Assembly (NCBI RefSeq): GCF_021044685.1 | Contig: NZ_CP088014.1 | Span: 4,264,001-4,328,000 of the forward strand | DNA: 64,000 nucleotides | Source of the DNA: Bradyrhizobium daqingense | Lineage (GTDB): Bacteria; Pseudomonadota; Alphaproteobacteria; Rhizobiales; Xanthobacteraceae | Direction of reading: 5' to 3' | In this document: piece by piece, positions 45,235 through 54,891 of the stretch | Layout of the letters: every line of letters begins with the position of its first letter | Position numbering within the stretch: the stretch's first letter is position 1 | Notes under the pieces: model-generated | Database searches by the model: none | Told to the model about the DNA's origin: nothing | Seen by the model: the letters and a program-made list of their open reading frames with translations, nothing else | Made by a program: the position numbers and the translations under genes

Positions 45235-45332
45235 CCCTGCATTGCGCCACGCTCGGACATCGTGAGATATAACGGCAGGCGGTTCATCTTGCGTGTGCAA
45301 GCCGCCGTAGCAACGGTGAGGAGCAGGGCGGC

Positions 45333-45734
45333 ATGGTCAATGGTCTGCCAAGCGAAGTTGAAGTCATCACATTATTTGTCGACGACATCGTGTCGTCGAG
45401 AGCGTTTTACGCCAGGGTTTTCGCATCTGAGACTGTTTGGGAGGACGCAGTCTCATCCGTCCTTCGATTTGGTGGTCTCCTGATCAATCTTCTCGACGTG
45501 TCGCAAGCGCCGCCGCTCGTTGAACCGTCGCGCGTCGCGCAGTCCTCCGCAGGGGCACGCGCGCTCTTGACGATCAGGGTTGCTGACGTCGATCAGGTGT
45601 GTTCGGCGCTTCGGGAGATTGGCGTCGGCCTGCTCAACGGGCCGATCGATCGTCCCTGGGGGCGGCGAACCGCGTCCTTTGCTGATCCTTCAGGCCATGT
45701 CTGGGAGATCGCACAGGTGATTGAACGGGGATAG
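45333..45734 (+). CDS. VOC-family (glyoxalase/bleomycin-resistance fold) protein
   Basis: 133 residues. EVITLFVDDIVSSRAFYARVF and the closing SFADPSGHVWEIAQ are standard VOC motifs, with a likely metal Glu in WEIAQ. A GAGGAG site lies upstream of the ATG. It follows the aldolase operon after the hairpin at 45214. Members are dioxygenases, lyases or resistance proteins. Nothing here selects one. It could be a stand-alone gene. Confidence 0.82.
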   Translation: MVNGLPSEVEVITLFVDDIVSSRAFYARVFASETVWEDAVSSVLRFGGLLINLLDVSQAPPLVEPSRVAQSSAGARALLTIRVADVDQVCSALREIGVGLLNGPIDRPWGRRTASFADPSGHVWEIAQVIERG

Positions 45735-45774
45735 AGAGCTCCTATAACGAATCTGGCTCTCGGCCCTCTGTGAC

Positions 45775-47127
45775 CTAGAACGAATGTTTGCCGAGGCGTG
45801 CTGCGAGTTCCGCACATTGCTGTCGGATGTCGGGAACGGCAATGATCTCCCAGAACGCGGCCCGCGTCAGCGGGCCGACGGCGTAGAGGCGGCGCGAGGG
45901 CGACCCGTCACGATTGAGGATTACGCAGTCGGGTGTGACGTCGATGCCGATCCGCAGCGGATCGATGCGGGCAAGGCCTTGGTCGAGCAGGCTGCGTACG
46001 GCCGGGTTGGTGCTCGCACCTGGATCCCGGACGATGCCGGTGCAGTCGACGATGGCTCCGACCTGAAGCTCGGACGTCTCGCTTTGGCCGCGCCTGCGGT
46101 AGCGAACGATCGCGCCGTCGGGATTCGGAGCGATGGCGGCGAGCTTGCCGGCGATGACCGTCAGCCGTTTTGCCGCGAGAGCCTCCGCAATGCGAGCCTC
46201 GACCTCCGGCGCGGTGCGGTGACGATGCACATCCCACCAGGCGCGGGCGTGTTCCAGGAAACGGCGCCTGGAGCTCAACGGCAGTTCCTGCCAAAGCCGC
46301 TGGGTGAAAGGCCTGATCGCGTCGACGGCACCGCGCCAGTCGCCGCCCTCAGTGACGTGCATCTCGATGCGGTGGCGAAACCAGCGCAGCAGCGGCCCGA
46401 TCTCGGCGCCGAACGGGATCTCGCCTTCGGCGAAGCGCATTGGATCGACGCGTCGGTGGGCTCTCGGCAGAAGGCCGCGCCGCGACATTGCGACGATCCG
46501 CCCCTGATGTCCGTAGCGAAGCAACGACAGGACATAGTCGACCATCGAGAGACCCGTGCCGAGGATGAGCACGGTGGCCTTCGTGTCGATGCCGGCCTCG
46601 GCGGGTGAGGCCCACGGTTCGGCGTGGCCCGCCAGCAGCCGCACTGCGGCATCATGGCCGGTCGCGAGAATGGCCGTGCTCCCGGTGTAGCATGTTCCGT
46701 CTGCAAGGGTGACTGCGACGTCGGAGGGATTTTCGTGGATCGATACGCACTCGCCACGTACGATGGCCAGGCCATTAGACCCCTCACGCGATTTCAGCGG
46801 CGCGATCAGATCGGCGAGATAGTCCCCGTAGGTTTGCCGCGGAACGAAGCAATAGGGATCCGGACACAACGGTCCGGCGGGCTGCGCACACAGCCAGTTC
46901 CAGAAATGCTCGGGATCGTCGGGCAGCGCGCTCATATTCGTCACGCGCACATTGAGGAGATGTTCGGGATTCCCTGCATGATAGGCAAGTCCGCGTCCGA
47001 TCTCGGGCCTCTTCTCGATCAAGGTCACGCGGAGATCGGATGGATTGGTCTTCAGCAGCTGAAAGGCGAGGAGGACGCCGCTGGCGCCTCCCCCGATGAC
47101 GATCGCGTGCCGCCCCTCCGCACCCAT
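45775..47127 (-). CDS. FAD/NAD(P)-binding protein
   Basis: 450 residues. N-terminal FAD motif IVIGGGASGVLLAFQLL and the acidic end VTLIEKRPEIGRGLAY, followed by LLNVRVTNMSALPDDPEHFWNWL. The second nucleotide motif is VLILGTGLSMVDYVLSLL. The family (NAD_binding_9/COG4529 type) resembles flavin monooxygenase-like proteins of unknown substrate. It is on the same strand as and downstream of a peptide-type ABC importer (194-base gap), so it may process the imported compound. Confidence 0.85.
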   Translation of the reverse strand: MGAEGRHAIVIGGGASGVLLAFQLLKTNPSDLRVTLIEKRPEIGRGLAYHAGNPEHLLNVRVTNMSALPDDPEHFWNWLCAQPAGPLCPDPYCFVPRQTYGDYLADLIAPLKSREGSNGLAIVRGECVSIHENPSDVAVTLADGTCYTGSTAILATGHDAAVRLLAGHAEPWASPAEAGIDTKATVLILGTGLSMVDYVLSLLRYGHQGRIVAMSRRGLLPRAHRRVDPMRFAEGEIPFGAEIGPLLRWFRHRIEMHVTEGGDWRGAVDAIRPFTQRLWQELPLSSRRRFLEHARAWWDVHRHRTAPEVEARIAEALAAKRLTVIAGKLAAIAPNPDGAIVRYRRRGQSETSELQVGAIVDCTGIVRDPGASTNPAVRSLLDQGLARIDPLRIGIDVTPDCVILNRDGSPSRRLYAVGPLTRAAFWEIIAVPDIRQQCAELAARLGKHSF

Positions 47128-47321
47128 CGTGCCGCCCCCGTTTTTCGTCGGTCGACCAACTTTGCAGGACTGCGTTTGGTTCTACGACCCGATTACGGTG
47201 ATAGTCGGACGGACGTGACATATCTCCCTAGGTTGAAAGCGCGCAGTCATTTTCTATCGAACTTGGGGTGCATAGAATGTTTATGCCGCTACGCGGCGGC
47301 TGTCGCCCTGTGAGGTGTCGA

Positions 47322-49046
47322 TCATTCGGCAGCCACGGCGAGTTTGAGTTGCGGCTGCTGTGCGTGCATCGCACCGCTGACACCTGACGGGATCGAGGCC
47401 AGCAGCGACTTCGTATAGGGCTGCTGCGGATTGTCGAAGATCGCGGTGACCGCTCCATGCTCGACGATCCGCCCGCGGTGCATCACCGAGACGGTGTGGG
47501 CGAGCTGGCGCACCAGCGCCAGGTCGTGAGAAACGAACACATAGGTCAGGCCCAGATTGGCCTGTAGCGAGAGTAGCACTTCGACGATGTCGGCCTGGAC
47601 GCTGACGTCGAGTGCGGAGGTGGGCTCGTCGAGCACGATCACCTCAGGCTCGAGCACCAGCGACCGGGCGATGGCGACGCGCTGGCGCTGGCCGCCTGAC
47701 AGAGCTCCTGGTTTGCGGGACAGCAGGTGCTCGCCGAGCCGGACGTCGGCCAACGCTTCGCGTACCCGCTCGTCGCGCTCCTTGCGCGTTCCGACCTTGA
47801 AGCGGTCGAGCGGCTCGCGCACCAACTGCTCGACCGTCCATGTCGGATCGAGCGAAGTGAACGGGTTCTGGTAGACCAGCTGAAGATGACGCCATGCAGA
47901 GCGGAGTGCCTGAGGCGAACGACCGGTGATCGGTTCGCCTGCGACCGAGATGGTGCCGGCGTCAGGTTGCTCGAGGCCCAGCAGCAGCCGTATCGCCGTC
48001 GTCTTGCCCGAGCCGGACTCGCCGACCAGCGCGTGCGTGGTGCCGGCCGGAACTGTGAACGACAAATCGCTGGCGGCCGTCAGCGTCTTGCCGTCAACGG
48101 TAAAGGTCTTCGTGACGGCGCTGACCTCGATCTTTGGTGTCGCAGCGTCGCCGGTCTTGAGGGTTTGGAAGCCCGCGTCGCGCAGGGCAGCGTAGCGGTC
48201 AGGATTGAGGGCCGGAACGTCGGCGCGCAGCTTTCGCGCGTAGGCCGACGCCGGCGAGGAGAAGACGGAAGCGGTCCGGCCGGCTTCCTGAACGACGCCA
48301 TCCTTGAGCACCACCAGCGCGTTCGCCCGTTCGGCGGCGATCGCCAGATCGTGAGTGATGAGCAGCAGGCTGATCTTGAAGTCGTGCTGCAGCCGCGTGA
48401 GCAGGTCGAGGATGCGCTTCTGGATCGTGACGTCGAGCGCAGAAGTCGGCTCGTCCGCCACCAGCAGTGCCGGCCGCGGAAGAATCGCGAGGCCAATCAG
48501 CACGCGCTGGAGCATGCCACCGGACAGCTGGTGCGGGTAGGAGTCGTAGACACGCTGAGGGTTGTCGAGCCCGACTTCGGCGAAGGTCTCCAGGATGAGC
48601 TGCTTGCGGATCGCCGTGTCGGGCTCGTCGAGCAGCGCGGCGGCCTCCTGTGCCTGGGCGCCGATCGTCCGCACCGGATTGAGCGAGTTGGCAGGATCCT
48701 GCGGCACGAACCCGATGGCGCGTCCCCGCAGCGGCCGGAAGCCGCGCTCGGAGATATCAAGCACCTCCTGGCCGTCGAACGCGACGCGGCCGGTGGCGCG
48801 TCCGCCGCTGGGAAGCAGCCGCAGCACCGCGCGGGCGATCGTCGATTTGCCGGAGCCGGACTCCCCGATGAGAGCAAGGCTCTCGCCGCGGCCGAGTTCA
48901 AACCCGACATTGGTCACGACCTCGTGCGGCCCGTAAGAGACCGAGAGGCCATCGACCCGGAGCAGCGGAAGCGGGCGCAGCGGCACTGGCGCGGTGCGCT
49001 CGGCGCGCGTGAATGTGTTTGCGGTCAGTCTGTCTTGCGCAGCCAT
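47322..49046 (-). CDS. Dual-ATPase ABC subunit, peptide/nickel type (DppD-DppF fusion)
   Basis: 574 residues from the ATG at 49046. Two complete ATPase domains: Walker A GESGSGKST near residue 60 with LSGGMLQR, and GESGSGKTT near residue 350 with LSGGQRQR. The Q-loops are FVPQDPANSLNPV and LVYQNPFTSLDPT. This DppDF fusion is common in alphaproteobacteria. Its start overlaps the permease gene by 22 bases. It powers the importer with the permeases at 49025 and 49870. Confidence 0.93.
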   Translation of the reverse strand: MAAQDRLTANTFTRAERTAPVPLRPLPLLRVDGLSVSYGPHEVVTNVGFELGRGESLALIGESGSGKSTIARAVLRLLPSGGRATGRVAFDGQEVLDISERGFRPLRGRAIGFVPQDPANSLNPVRTIGAQAQEAAALLDEPDTAIRKQLILETFAEVGLDNPQRVYDSYPHQLSGGMLQRVLIGLAILPRPALLVADEPTSALDVTIQKRILDLLTRLQHDFKISLLLITHDLAIAAERANALVVLKDGVVQEAGRTASVFSSPASAYARKLRADVPALNPDRYAALRDAGFQTLKTGDAATPKIEVSAVTKTFTVDGKTLTAASDLSFTVPAGTTHALVGESGSGKTTAIRLLLGLEQPDAGTISVAGEPITGRSPQALRSAWRHLQLVYQNPFTSLDPTWTVEQLVREPLDRFKVGTRKERDERVREALADVRLGEHLLSRKPGALSGGQRQRVAIARSLVLEPEVIVLDEPTSALDVSVQADIVEVLLSLQANLGLTYVFVSHDLALVRQLAHTVSVMHRGRIVEHGAVTAIFDNPQQPYTKSLLASIPSGVSGAMHAQQPQLKLAVAAE

Positions 49047-49873
49047 CGGCTGATCCTGTTCACGGAGAGGACGGTCGCGATTGTCACGAAGGCGGGCGCA
49101 TACACTAGCCACGGCCATTTGAGGTAGTCCTTGCCGATCGAGATCAGCAGGCCCCAGTCGGAGGCGGGAGGCGGATCGCCGTAGCCGAGGAAGGCAAGGC
49201 TCGCGATCACCAGGATCGACAGGCCGAATTGCAAGACCGCGAGCGGGAGCACCGAGCGCGACGCGTTCGGCAGCACGTGCCGCAGCAAGATGTGCCAGCG
49301 CGAGCCGCCCATCAGGAACGCGGCCTCGACAAAAACCGCCTGCCGGGTCTTGATCACTTCCGAGCGCATCACCCGGGCAAACACGGCGACCGCGGAGACG
49401 CCGGTCGCGATCGCGGCGTTGGTGGTGTCGAAACCGATCGCTGTGACGACGATGACCGCCAGCAGGAAGTTCGGGATCGCCAGCAGCACGTCGACCAGGC
49501 GGGCGAGCACGATGTCCACCCAGCCGCCGAGAAAGCCGGCCAGGAGGCCTATGAGTCCGCCCGCAACAGCGGCAATGACGACGGCGATGAGCGCGCTCGT
49601 CACCGAGGACGCGGTGCCGTAGACGACGCGGGTATAGAGGTCTCGGCCGAGGTGATCGGTGCCGAACCAGTGCGCGGCGCTCGGGCTGAGCAGCTTCTCG
49701 GCGGGAACGCCGGCGACCGGGCTATGGCCTGTGAACAAGCCCGGCGCTACGGACCAGGCGATCACGAGCGCGATGACCACGAAAGAAAGCGCGACGGTCG
49801 GCGGCGCGCGAAGAGCTGACAGCCAGCCGAGCGACGTGCCGCGCGAAACAGAAGAGAAGGAGGCGAGGGTCAT
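49025..49873 (-). CDS. Peptide/nickel-type ABC permease, DppC-like
   Basis: 282 residues with about six transmembrane helices and the N-terminal domain typical of DppC (GTDHLGRDLYTRVVYG). The EAA loop is AAFLMGGSRWHILLRHVLPN. It overlaps the DppB-like gene by 4 bases and the ATPase gene by 22 bases. The substrate is likely a peptide or a small thiol/sulfur conjugate. Confidence 0.93.
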   Translation of the reverse strand: MTLASFSSVSRGTSLGWLSALRAPPTVALSFVVIALVIAWSVAPGLFTGHSPVAGVPAEKLLSPSAAHWFGTDHLGRDLYTRVVYGTASSVTSALIAVVIAAVAGGLIGLLAGFLGGWVDIVLARLVDVLLAIPNFLLAVIVVTAIGFDTTNAAIATGVSAVAVFARVMRSEVIKTRQAVFVEAAFLMGGSRWHILLRHVLPNASRSVLPLAVLQFGLSILVIASLAFLGYGDPPPASDWGLLISIGKDYLKWPWLVYAPAFVTIATVLSVNRISRWLRKTD

Positions 49874-50880
49874 GATGTCACCGCTGCGGATGTGGCAGTC
49901 GCGCTGTCGTCAGCGGTGGTCGGGCGCACCCTGCGACCTCCGATCAGCTTCACGCGCGGATCGAGCAGCGGGTAGACGAGGTCGGCGATCAAATTGACCA
50001 GCACGAACACGACTGCGGCGAGCGAGACGACCGCCTGCAGGACAGGCAGGTCCTGCGTGCTCACCGAGCGCTGCACCAGGCTGCCGATGCCCGTGCGTCC
50101 GAACACTGTCTCGGTGATCAGCGAACCGCCGAGCAACTCGCCGATCGCGAGTGCAATGACGGTGACGACCGGGAGCGAAGACGGTTTGAGCAAATGCCTG
50201 GCAAACAGACGCGCTTGTCCCAGTCCACGGCTGCGCGCAACGGCGGCGTATTCCTGCTCGGACTCCTTGTCGAGGTTCGCGATCAGCACCTCGGTGATCC
50301 GCGCGGAGACGGGCCCCCCGAGCGCGATCGCGGCGAAGAAAGTTGCCCAGAAGCTATCAGGCGCAATCACCCGAAACAGCCCGAGCTGGAAACCGAAGAT
50401 GTGGATCAGTGCCAGGCCGATCACGAAATTCGGCACTGACAGGAACAACGACGGGAAACCGCGCAGCAAGCCCTGGCCGCAACGTTTCGGAACAAACTGC
50501 GTGCCGTAGGCAATCGTGAGCGCCAGCAGCAGCGCGATGGCAAACGCCGCTGATGCGAGGATCAACGTCGAAGGTAGAACCTCGGCAATCAGGGTTGTCA
50601 CCGGCCGGCTGGACCGCATCGACAAGCCGAGGTCACCCGTCACGAAGTTGGACAAGGACGTCCAGAGCTGGACCGGAATCGGCCTATCTAAGCCCTGGGC
50701 GGCGATGATCTGCCTGATCTGGTCCTCACTGAACCCGTTCTGGGGGGCGCGTAGCACGTTGGTGATGGGATCGCCGGGAAGGATGCTGACGACGACGAAG
50801 GTGAAGACGTAAGCCAACAGGATGACGATGACAGCCTGGGCGAAACGCTTTGCGGCATAGGACAGATAGGCACTTCTCAT
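49870..50880 (-). CDS. Peptide/nickel-type ABC permease, DppB-like
   Basis: 336 residues. N-terminal helix FAQAVIVILLAYVFTFVVVSI and the DppB family start ILPGDPI. EAA loop VARSRGLGQARLFARHLLKP. It lies 35 bases downstream of the binding-protein gene on the same strand. Together with DppC and the fused ATPase it makes a complete importer. Confidence 0.93.
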   Translation of the reverse strand: MRSAYLSYAAKRFAQAVIVILLAYVFTFVVVSILPGDPITNVLRAPQNGFSEDQIRQIIAAQGLDRPIPVQLWTSLSNFVTGDLGLSMRSSRPVTTLIAEVLPSTLILASAAFAIALLLALTIAYGTQFVPKRCGQGLLRGFPSLFLSVPNFVIGLALIHIFGFQLGLFRVIAPDSFWATFFAAIALGGPVSARITEVLIANLDKESEQEYAAVARSRGLGQARLFARHLLKPSSLPVVTVIALAIGELLGGSLITETVFGRTGIGSLVQRSVSTQDLPVLQAVVSLAAVVFVLVNLIADLVYPLLDPRVKLIGGRRVRPTTADDSATATSAAVTS

Positions 50881-50915
50881 GCCGGTTGCCTCACATTGCT
50901 CGGTTGCACCGCGCC

Positions 50916-52568
50916 CTATTCGCCGATCGTCGCGGTGTAATAGCTGGCGTAGGCGATGCCGTTGTAGACCTCTCCCTTGAGCTTCGGAGACTGCACGTAG
51001 ATGCGCTGGACGATCTGCGTGCGCGGGATGAAGTAGCCTTGCTCGAGAACGTAGGTCTGCAACTCGTCGAGCAGCGGATTGCGAATGTCGAGAGAGGCCG
51101 CGCCGGCAATCTTGTCGCGAAGCTCGTTGAGCTTCTTGTCGCTGTCGCCGAGATTGAACCAGTTCTCACCATTGTTGGCATCGGTGAGGATGCTGGCGAC
51201 CGTGCCGGCGTCGATGAAGCTGCGCGTCACCTCGTAGGCCGGCACAGCTGGTCCGCCGAACCGGACCTTCTCGCCGAACGTCACGACGTCGTAGGCCCGG
51301 ATGGTGACCTTCCATCCGATCTTGCCGAGTTGCTGGGCGATGAGCTCGTCGACCGACTTCGCCGTCGCGAGGTAGGGATTGGAGTGAAGTGTGAGCGACA
51401 GCTGCTTGCCCTCCTTGGTGCGGATGCCATTGGCCCCCTTGATCCAGCCGGCTTCGTCGAGAAGCTTCTCGGCCTTGCCGGGGTCATAGGCCAGGAGGTC
51501 GCTGTGGTCGGTCGCACCGGGCACGTTGCTCTGGATGAAGGACGTCGCCAGCTTCCAGTCAGGCGTATAGACGGTGTCGATGATCTCCTTCCGGTCGATG
51601 CCGGCCTGGAGCGCCTGTCGCACCTTCACGTCATTGTACGGCTCCAGCTTGGTGTTGATCGCGAGGCCGTTGACAAAGCCGAGATAGCGCGGCGTCGCGA
51701 TCGTGAACCCGGCCTCCTTGAGAGACTTCAATTCCTGCGGTGAGGGGCTGTAGGCGACATCGGCCTGTCCCGACTGGACGGCCGCGACCCGGAGCGACGG
51801 CTCCGATACAAGCTTGTAGGTGATCGAATTGAGATAGGCCGGGCCGGTGTGGCCGACGGCGGCGGGACCCCAATTGTAGTCCTTGCGCTTGACCAGCTTG
51901 ACGAAATCGCCCTCCTTCCAGGAGGCGACCACATACGGCCCGCTGCCGGATGTCTTGGAGAGGTCGGCCTGCTGGGCCGCAGGTTGCGCGATGGTTTTCG
52001 GGGAGATCAGGATCGAGCCATGGTAGCCGAGCGTCGGGATGAACCCGAGCGTCGGTGCCTTGAAGAAGACTTTCACCGTGGCCGCGTCGACCGCCTCGGC
52101 GCGCTCGTAAGTCTTCGGAAACAGCCCAATCGGGTTGATGCCATCGCTTTTGCGACCGGCATACCAGATGTCGAGATTGGCGACGACAGCCGCTGCGTCA
52201 AGCGGAGTGCTGTCGGAGAAGGTCACGCCCTTCTTGAGGTGCAGGGTGAACTGCGTGGCGTCGCCGTTCTGCTCCCAGCTCTCGGCGATCCAGGGACTGA
52301 CCTTGCCGTCAGCATCGACATAGACGAGCTTGTCGGTCACATGGCCCCAGACGTGGCCCTGGAAGCTGGAGATCGCACTGTTGTTCGGGATCCACGTGCT
52401 GCCGAGCGAGTCGATCAGGAAGGTGATGTCGCCGCCTGTTGGTGGAGCGCCGGCGCTCCGTGCCGGAGACAGTCCCGCCATTGCTGTTAGGGCGACCGCA
52501 GTCACTACGGAGGTCGCGGCCAGCAGGCGACGCCGGGAGAGCGAGAGCGAAGAGAAGCGCGCGATCAT
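50916..52568 (-). CDS. ABC substrate-binding protein, family 5 (peptide/nickel type)
   Basis: 550 residues from the ATG at 52568 with AGGGG upstream. The signal carries RRRLLAATSVVTAVALTA, which is Tat-like. GDITFLIDSLGSTWIPNNS and FTLHLKKGVTFSDSTPLDA are family 5 motifs. DQ/W residues of dipeptide ligands cannot be confirmed. It heads the operon SBP, DppB, DppC, DppDF, FAD/NAD protein. Confidence 0.93.
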   Translation of the reverse strand: MIARFSSLSLSRRRLLAATSVVTAVALTAMAGLSPARSAGAPPTGGDITFLIDSLGSTWIPNNSAISSFQGHVWGHVTDKLVYVDADGKVSPWIAESWEQNGDATQFTLHLKKGVTFSDSTPLDAAAVVANLDIWYAGRKSDGINPIGLFPKTYERAEAVDAATVKVFFKAPTLGFIPTLGYHGSILISPKTIAQPAAQQADLSKTSGSGPYVVASWKEGDFVKLVKRKDYNWGPAAVGHTGPAYLNSITYKLVSEPSLRVAAVQSGQADVAYSPSPQELKSLKEAGFTIATPRYLGFVNGLAINTKLEPYNDVKVRQALQAGIDRKEIIDTVYTPDWKLATSFIQSNVPGATDHSDLLAYDPGKAEKLLDEAGWIKGANGIRTKEGKQLSLTLHSNPYLATAKSVDELIAQQLGKIGWKVTIRAYDVVTFGEKVRFGGPAVPAYEVTRSFIDAGTVASILTDANNGENWFNLGDSDKKLNELRDKIAGAASLDIRNPLLDELQTYVLEQGYFIPRTQIVQRIYVQSPKLKGEVYNGIAYASYYTATIGE

Positions 52569-53478
52569 GGAAGGCCCCTGATGATTGGTGGCGTCGATCG
52601 CGGCATTCATGGAGATGCTTCGGCACGACCGGCGTTTCTGCGTAGGAGAAGCGAAACGAACGGATCTGGCCATTCCAAATTTCGCTGGAGATGGACAACA
52701 AATGCTTCGGGATCGGAGCCATGTGAGTGACAGCTATTTTGTCGTCAGTGCAAACGCACTCGGCTGCGGTTGTCTTGTGACCAAATACGTATCGATTGTC
52801 GCACTTGGTCGCATGTCAGTTTTGAGACGCGTGCCAGGGGCGGTCGCACTGGAGCGGAGCTCGATGCTTTCACAAACTTGGTTGAAGCCGCTGCGGTAAG
52901 CTGCGCGCGCCTCAGCCCATGCGAGATGGGGCCTCCGCTCGAATCTGCCGTTCTCGCCGTCGACTTTGCTTGCGGGTCAAAGGCGCGCTCGCGACGGTTC
53001 GCGCGACACCGACGTTTAGCGGGTCCACGTGTTCGGAACGAATGGTCCGCCGAGGTGCTGGATGACCTGACGCATGTGAGACGTCGTTCGGAGCATCACC
53101 AGAGACGATTGTCTATCTGCGAGCGGACGTCGGCGTGAGCGGATAGTTCCTCGTTGGGGGTGTCGAAATCCGTCCGGTGCAGATCGACACTGCCCTTTGG
53201 GTTGTGGTTCCACCATAATCGCGCCAATGCGCAGCGAATGACCCGGCAGAGGCGTCTCATTTTCTCGAGTGGCTGGGGAGAACGCGACACCAGTACCGCT
53301 GGCCATAGGCAGAATGGCGATCAACGGTGGCTATACTATTTTCGCGGAAGTAGTATAACCGGGCGACTACTAAGCGGATGTTGTAACCAGTTGAAATATC
53401 GAGACTATCGCTTTCCGTGGCGCCCATGATGGATTGGAGCGAGAGTTCAAGGTTTTCAGTGGGTTGAACGGTGCCGTG
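52569..53478. other. Long gene-poor region upstream of the IS element
   Basis: 910 bases with no convincing gene. A 64-residue minus-strand ORF at 53096-53290 (LWWNHNPKGSVDLHRTDFDT) may be a remnant, but no family was recognised. An inverted repeat is at 53329-53360. Confidence 0.45.
53329..53360. repeat. Inverted repeat near the IS element
   Basis: GGCTATACTA (53329-53338) and TAGTATAACC (53351-53360) pair at 9 of 10 positions across a 12-base spacer, in AT-rich sequence. It lies 119 bases left of the IS target duplication. It could be an operator or the end of an older mobile remnant. Confidence 0.4.
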
Positions 53479-53487
53479 TGCACGACG
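53479..53487 (+). repeat. Target-site duplication, left copy
   Basis: TGCACGACG, identical to 54883-54891, flanks the IS element. Nine bases fits IS256-family insertion. Confidence 0.85.
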
Positions 53488-54882
53488 GAGCTATGCGGGA
53501 TTTTGGGTGACGAGGCGATCAGGCGGCGTGGTTTTCCGGCACTTGGATGACCTCGATGCCGTTTTCGAATCTGACACCTGCGATGACCTTCGGCAACTGA
53601 TTTGTGCCTTTCAGCCGCCGCCAGGTCTTTGATGCGGCGCAGAGCAGCTTGAACACCATCAACTTGGCAGTCGTTGACGATAACGAACCTTTCGTGCGCA
53701 CCGTTCTGTGCCGGACCGTCGCGAACACGCTTTCGATGGGATTCGTCGTCCGCAAGTGGTCCCAATGCTCGGCGGGGAATTCGTAGAACGCAAGCATTGC
53801 GTCGCGATCTTTCGTCAGGCACTCGACCGCCTTGTCGTACTTCGCTCCGTATTTCTCGGCAAAGACATCGATCGCCACTTCGGCCGAAGCTCGGTTGGAC
53901 GCCAAATAGACCTCGCGCAGATCCTTCTTCATGCTGGCCTGTACCGACACTGCGACTTTGTTCAAGATATTCGCGGTTTTGTGCACCCAGCACCGCTGAT
54001 GTCGCGTGGCGGGAAAGACCTCGTCGAGCGCCTTCCAGAAGCCGAGCGCGCCGTCACCGACGGCGATTTCCGGGGCGATCTTCAGCCCACGGGTTTTCGC
54101 CTCGACGAGCAGTTCGTGCCAGCTCTGCGTGCTCTCGCGCACGCCGACCTGGAAGCCGATGAGTTCCTTCTTGCCTTCCGGCGTCGCGCCGATCAGCACC
54201 AGCATGCATTCGCTGTGGTCTTCCATGCGAGCCTGCAGGAAGACGCCGTCCGCCCACACGTATACGTACCGGCGCGCCGACAGATCGCGCTTCTGCCAAC
54301 GCTCGTACTCGAGCTGCCACTCCGTCGTCAGTCTGGAAACCACCGCCGGAGAAAGATTCGGCGCATCCTTGCCCAGGAGCGCCGCCAGCGCCTCCTGGAA
54401 GTCGCCCGTCGAGATGCCTCGCAGGTACAGAACCGGCAAAAGTGCATCCAAGCTCTTCGTGCGCCGTGCCCACAACGGCAGGATCGCCGAGGTGAAGCGG
54501 ATCCGCTCGCCATCGCTGGTCACCGCGCGATCGCGAATCTTTACCCGGGCGACTTCGACGGCGCCGATCCCCGTCTGGATCGTCCGCACTGGACCATGGC
54601 CGTGCCGCACGAGGCGGTCGCGGCCATCGGGAAGCTTCAAGCCCTTCATCGCGGCGAGAAACGCCTCGGCTTCCATCTCGACAGCCTGCGCAAGCAGCTG
54701 CCGAGCACCAGATCGCAAAATATTCGTCAGTGGATCGTCGATCTCATCGGGCTGACGCAGTGGGACAATGTTGCTATGCTCGTTCATGGCGTATCGCTCT
54801 CCTTGAGGTTCTGGCAGGCTCGACACCCGCCTCGATACGCCGCCTATCTCATTCCGTCATCACCCAGTTTCCCGCATAGCTC
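53488..54882 (-). mobile_element. Complete IS256-family insertion sequence
   Basis: 1395 bases. Terminal inverted repeats start GAGCTATGCGGGA at both ends; the left (53488-53510) and right (54860-54882) repeats match at 20 of 23 positions, differing in a 3-base block. A 9-bp direct repeat TGCACGACG flanks it. The single transposase gene reads leftward. Intact ends, intact gene and an exact target duplication indicate a fairly recent insertion. Only this one copy is in the window. Confidence 0.92.
53519..54787 (-). CDS. IS256-family (Mutator-type) transposase
   Basis: 422 residues from the ATG at 54787; a GTG at 54826 could add 13 residues. DDE catalysis: Asp in YVWADGVFLQ, Asp in AVGDGALGFWKAL and Glu in NPIESVFATVRHRT. 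HQRCWVHKTANILNK is the family signature. It cuts and rejoins the element's own ends. Length is normal and no stop or frameshift is seen, so it is probably active. Confidence 0.95.
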   Translation of the reverse strand: MNEHSNIVPLRQPDEIDDPLTNILRSGARQLLAQAVEMEAEAFLAAMKGLKLPDGRDRLVRHGHGPVRTIQTGIGAVEVARVKIRDRAVTSDGERIRFTSAILPLWARRTKSLDALLPVLYLRGISTGDFQEALAALLGKDAPNLSPAVVSRLTTEWQLEYERWQKRDLSARRYVYVWADGVFLQARMEDHSECMLVLIGATPEGKKELIGFQVGVRESTQSWHELLVEAKTRGLKIAPEIAVGDGALGFWKALDEVFPATRHQRCWVHKTANILNKVAVSVQASMKKDLREVYLASNRASAEVAIDVFAEKYGAKYDKAVECLTKDRDAMLAFYEFPAEHWDHLRTTNPIESVFATVRHRTVRTKGSLSSTTAKLMVFKLLCAASKTWRRLKGTNQLPKVIAGVRFENGIEVIQVPENHAA

Positions 54883-54891
54883 TGCACGACG
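54883..54891 (+). repeat. Target-site duplication, right copy
   Basis: TGCACGACG, matching 53479-53487. Confidence 0.85.

Noticed and set aside
53096..53290. Small minus-strand protein
   Set aside because: No family, ribosome site or context supports it; kept only as a possible remnant.
53488..54882. Composite transposon carrying neighbouring operons
   Set aside because: Only one IS copy was seen, and its target duplication closes directly around the single element.
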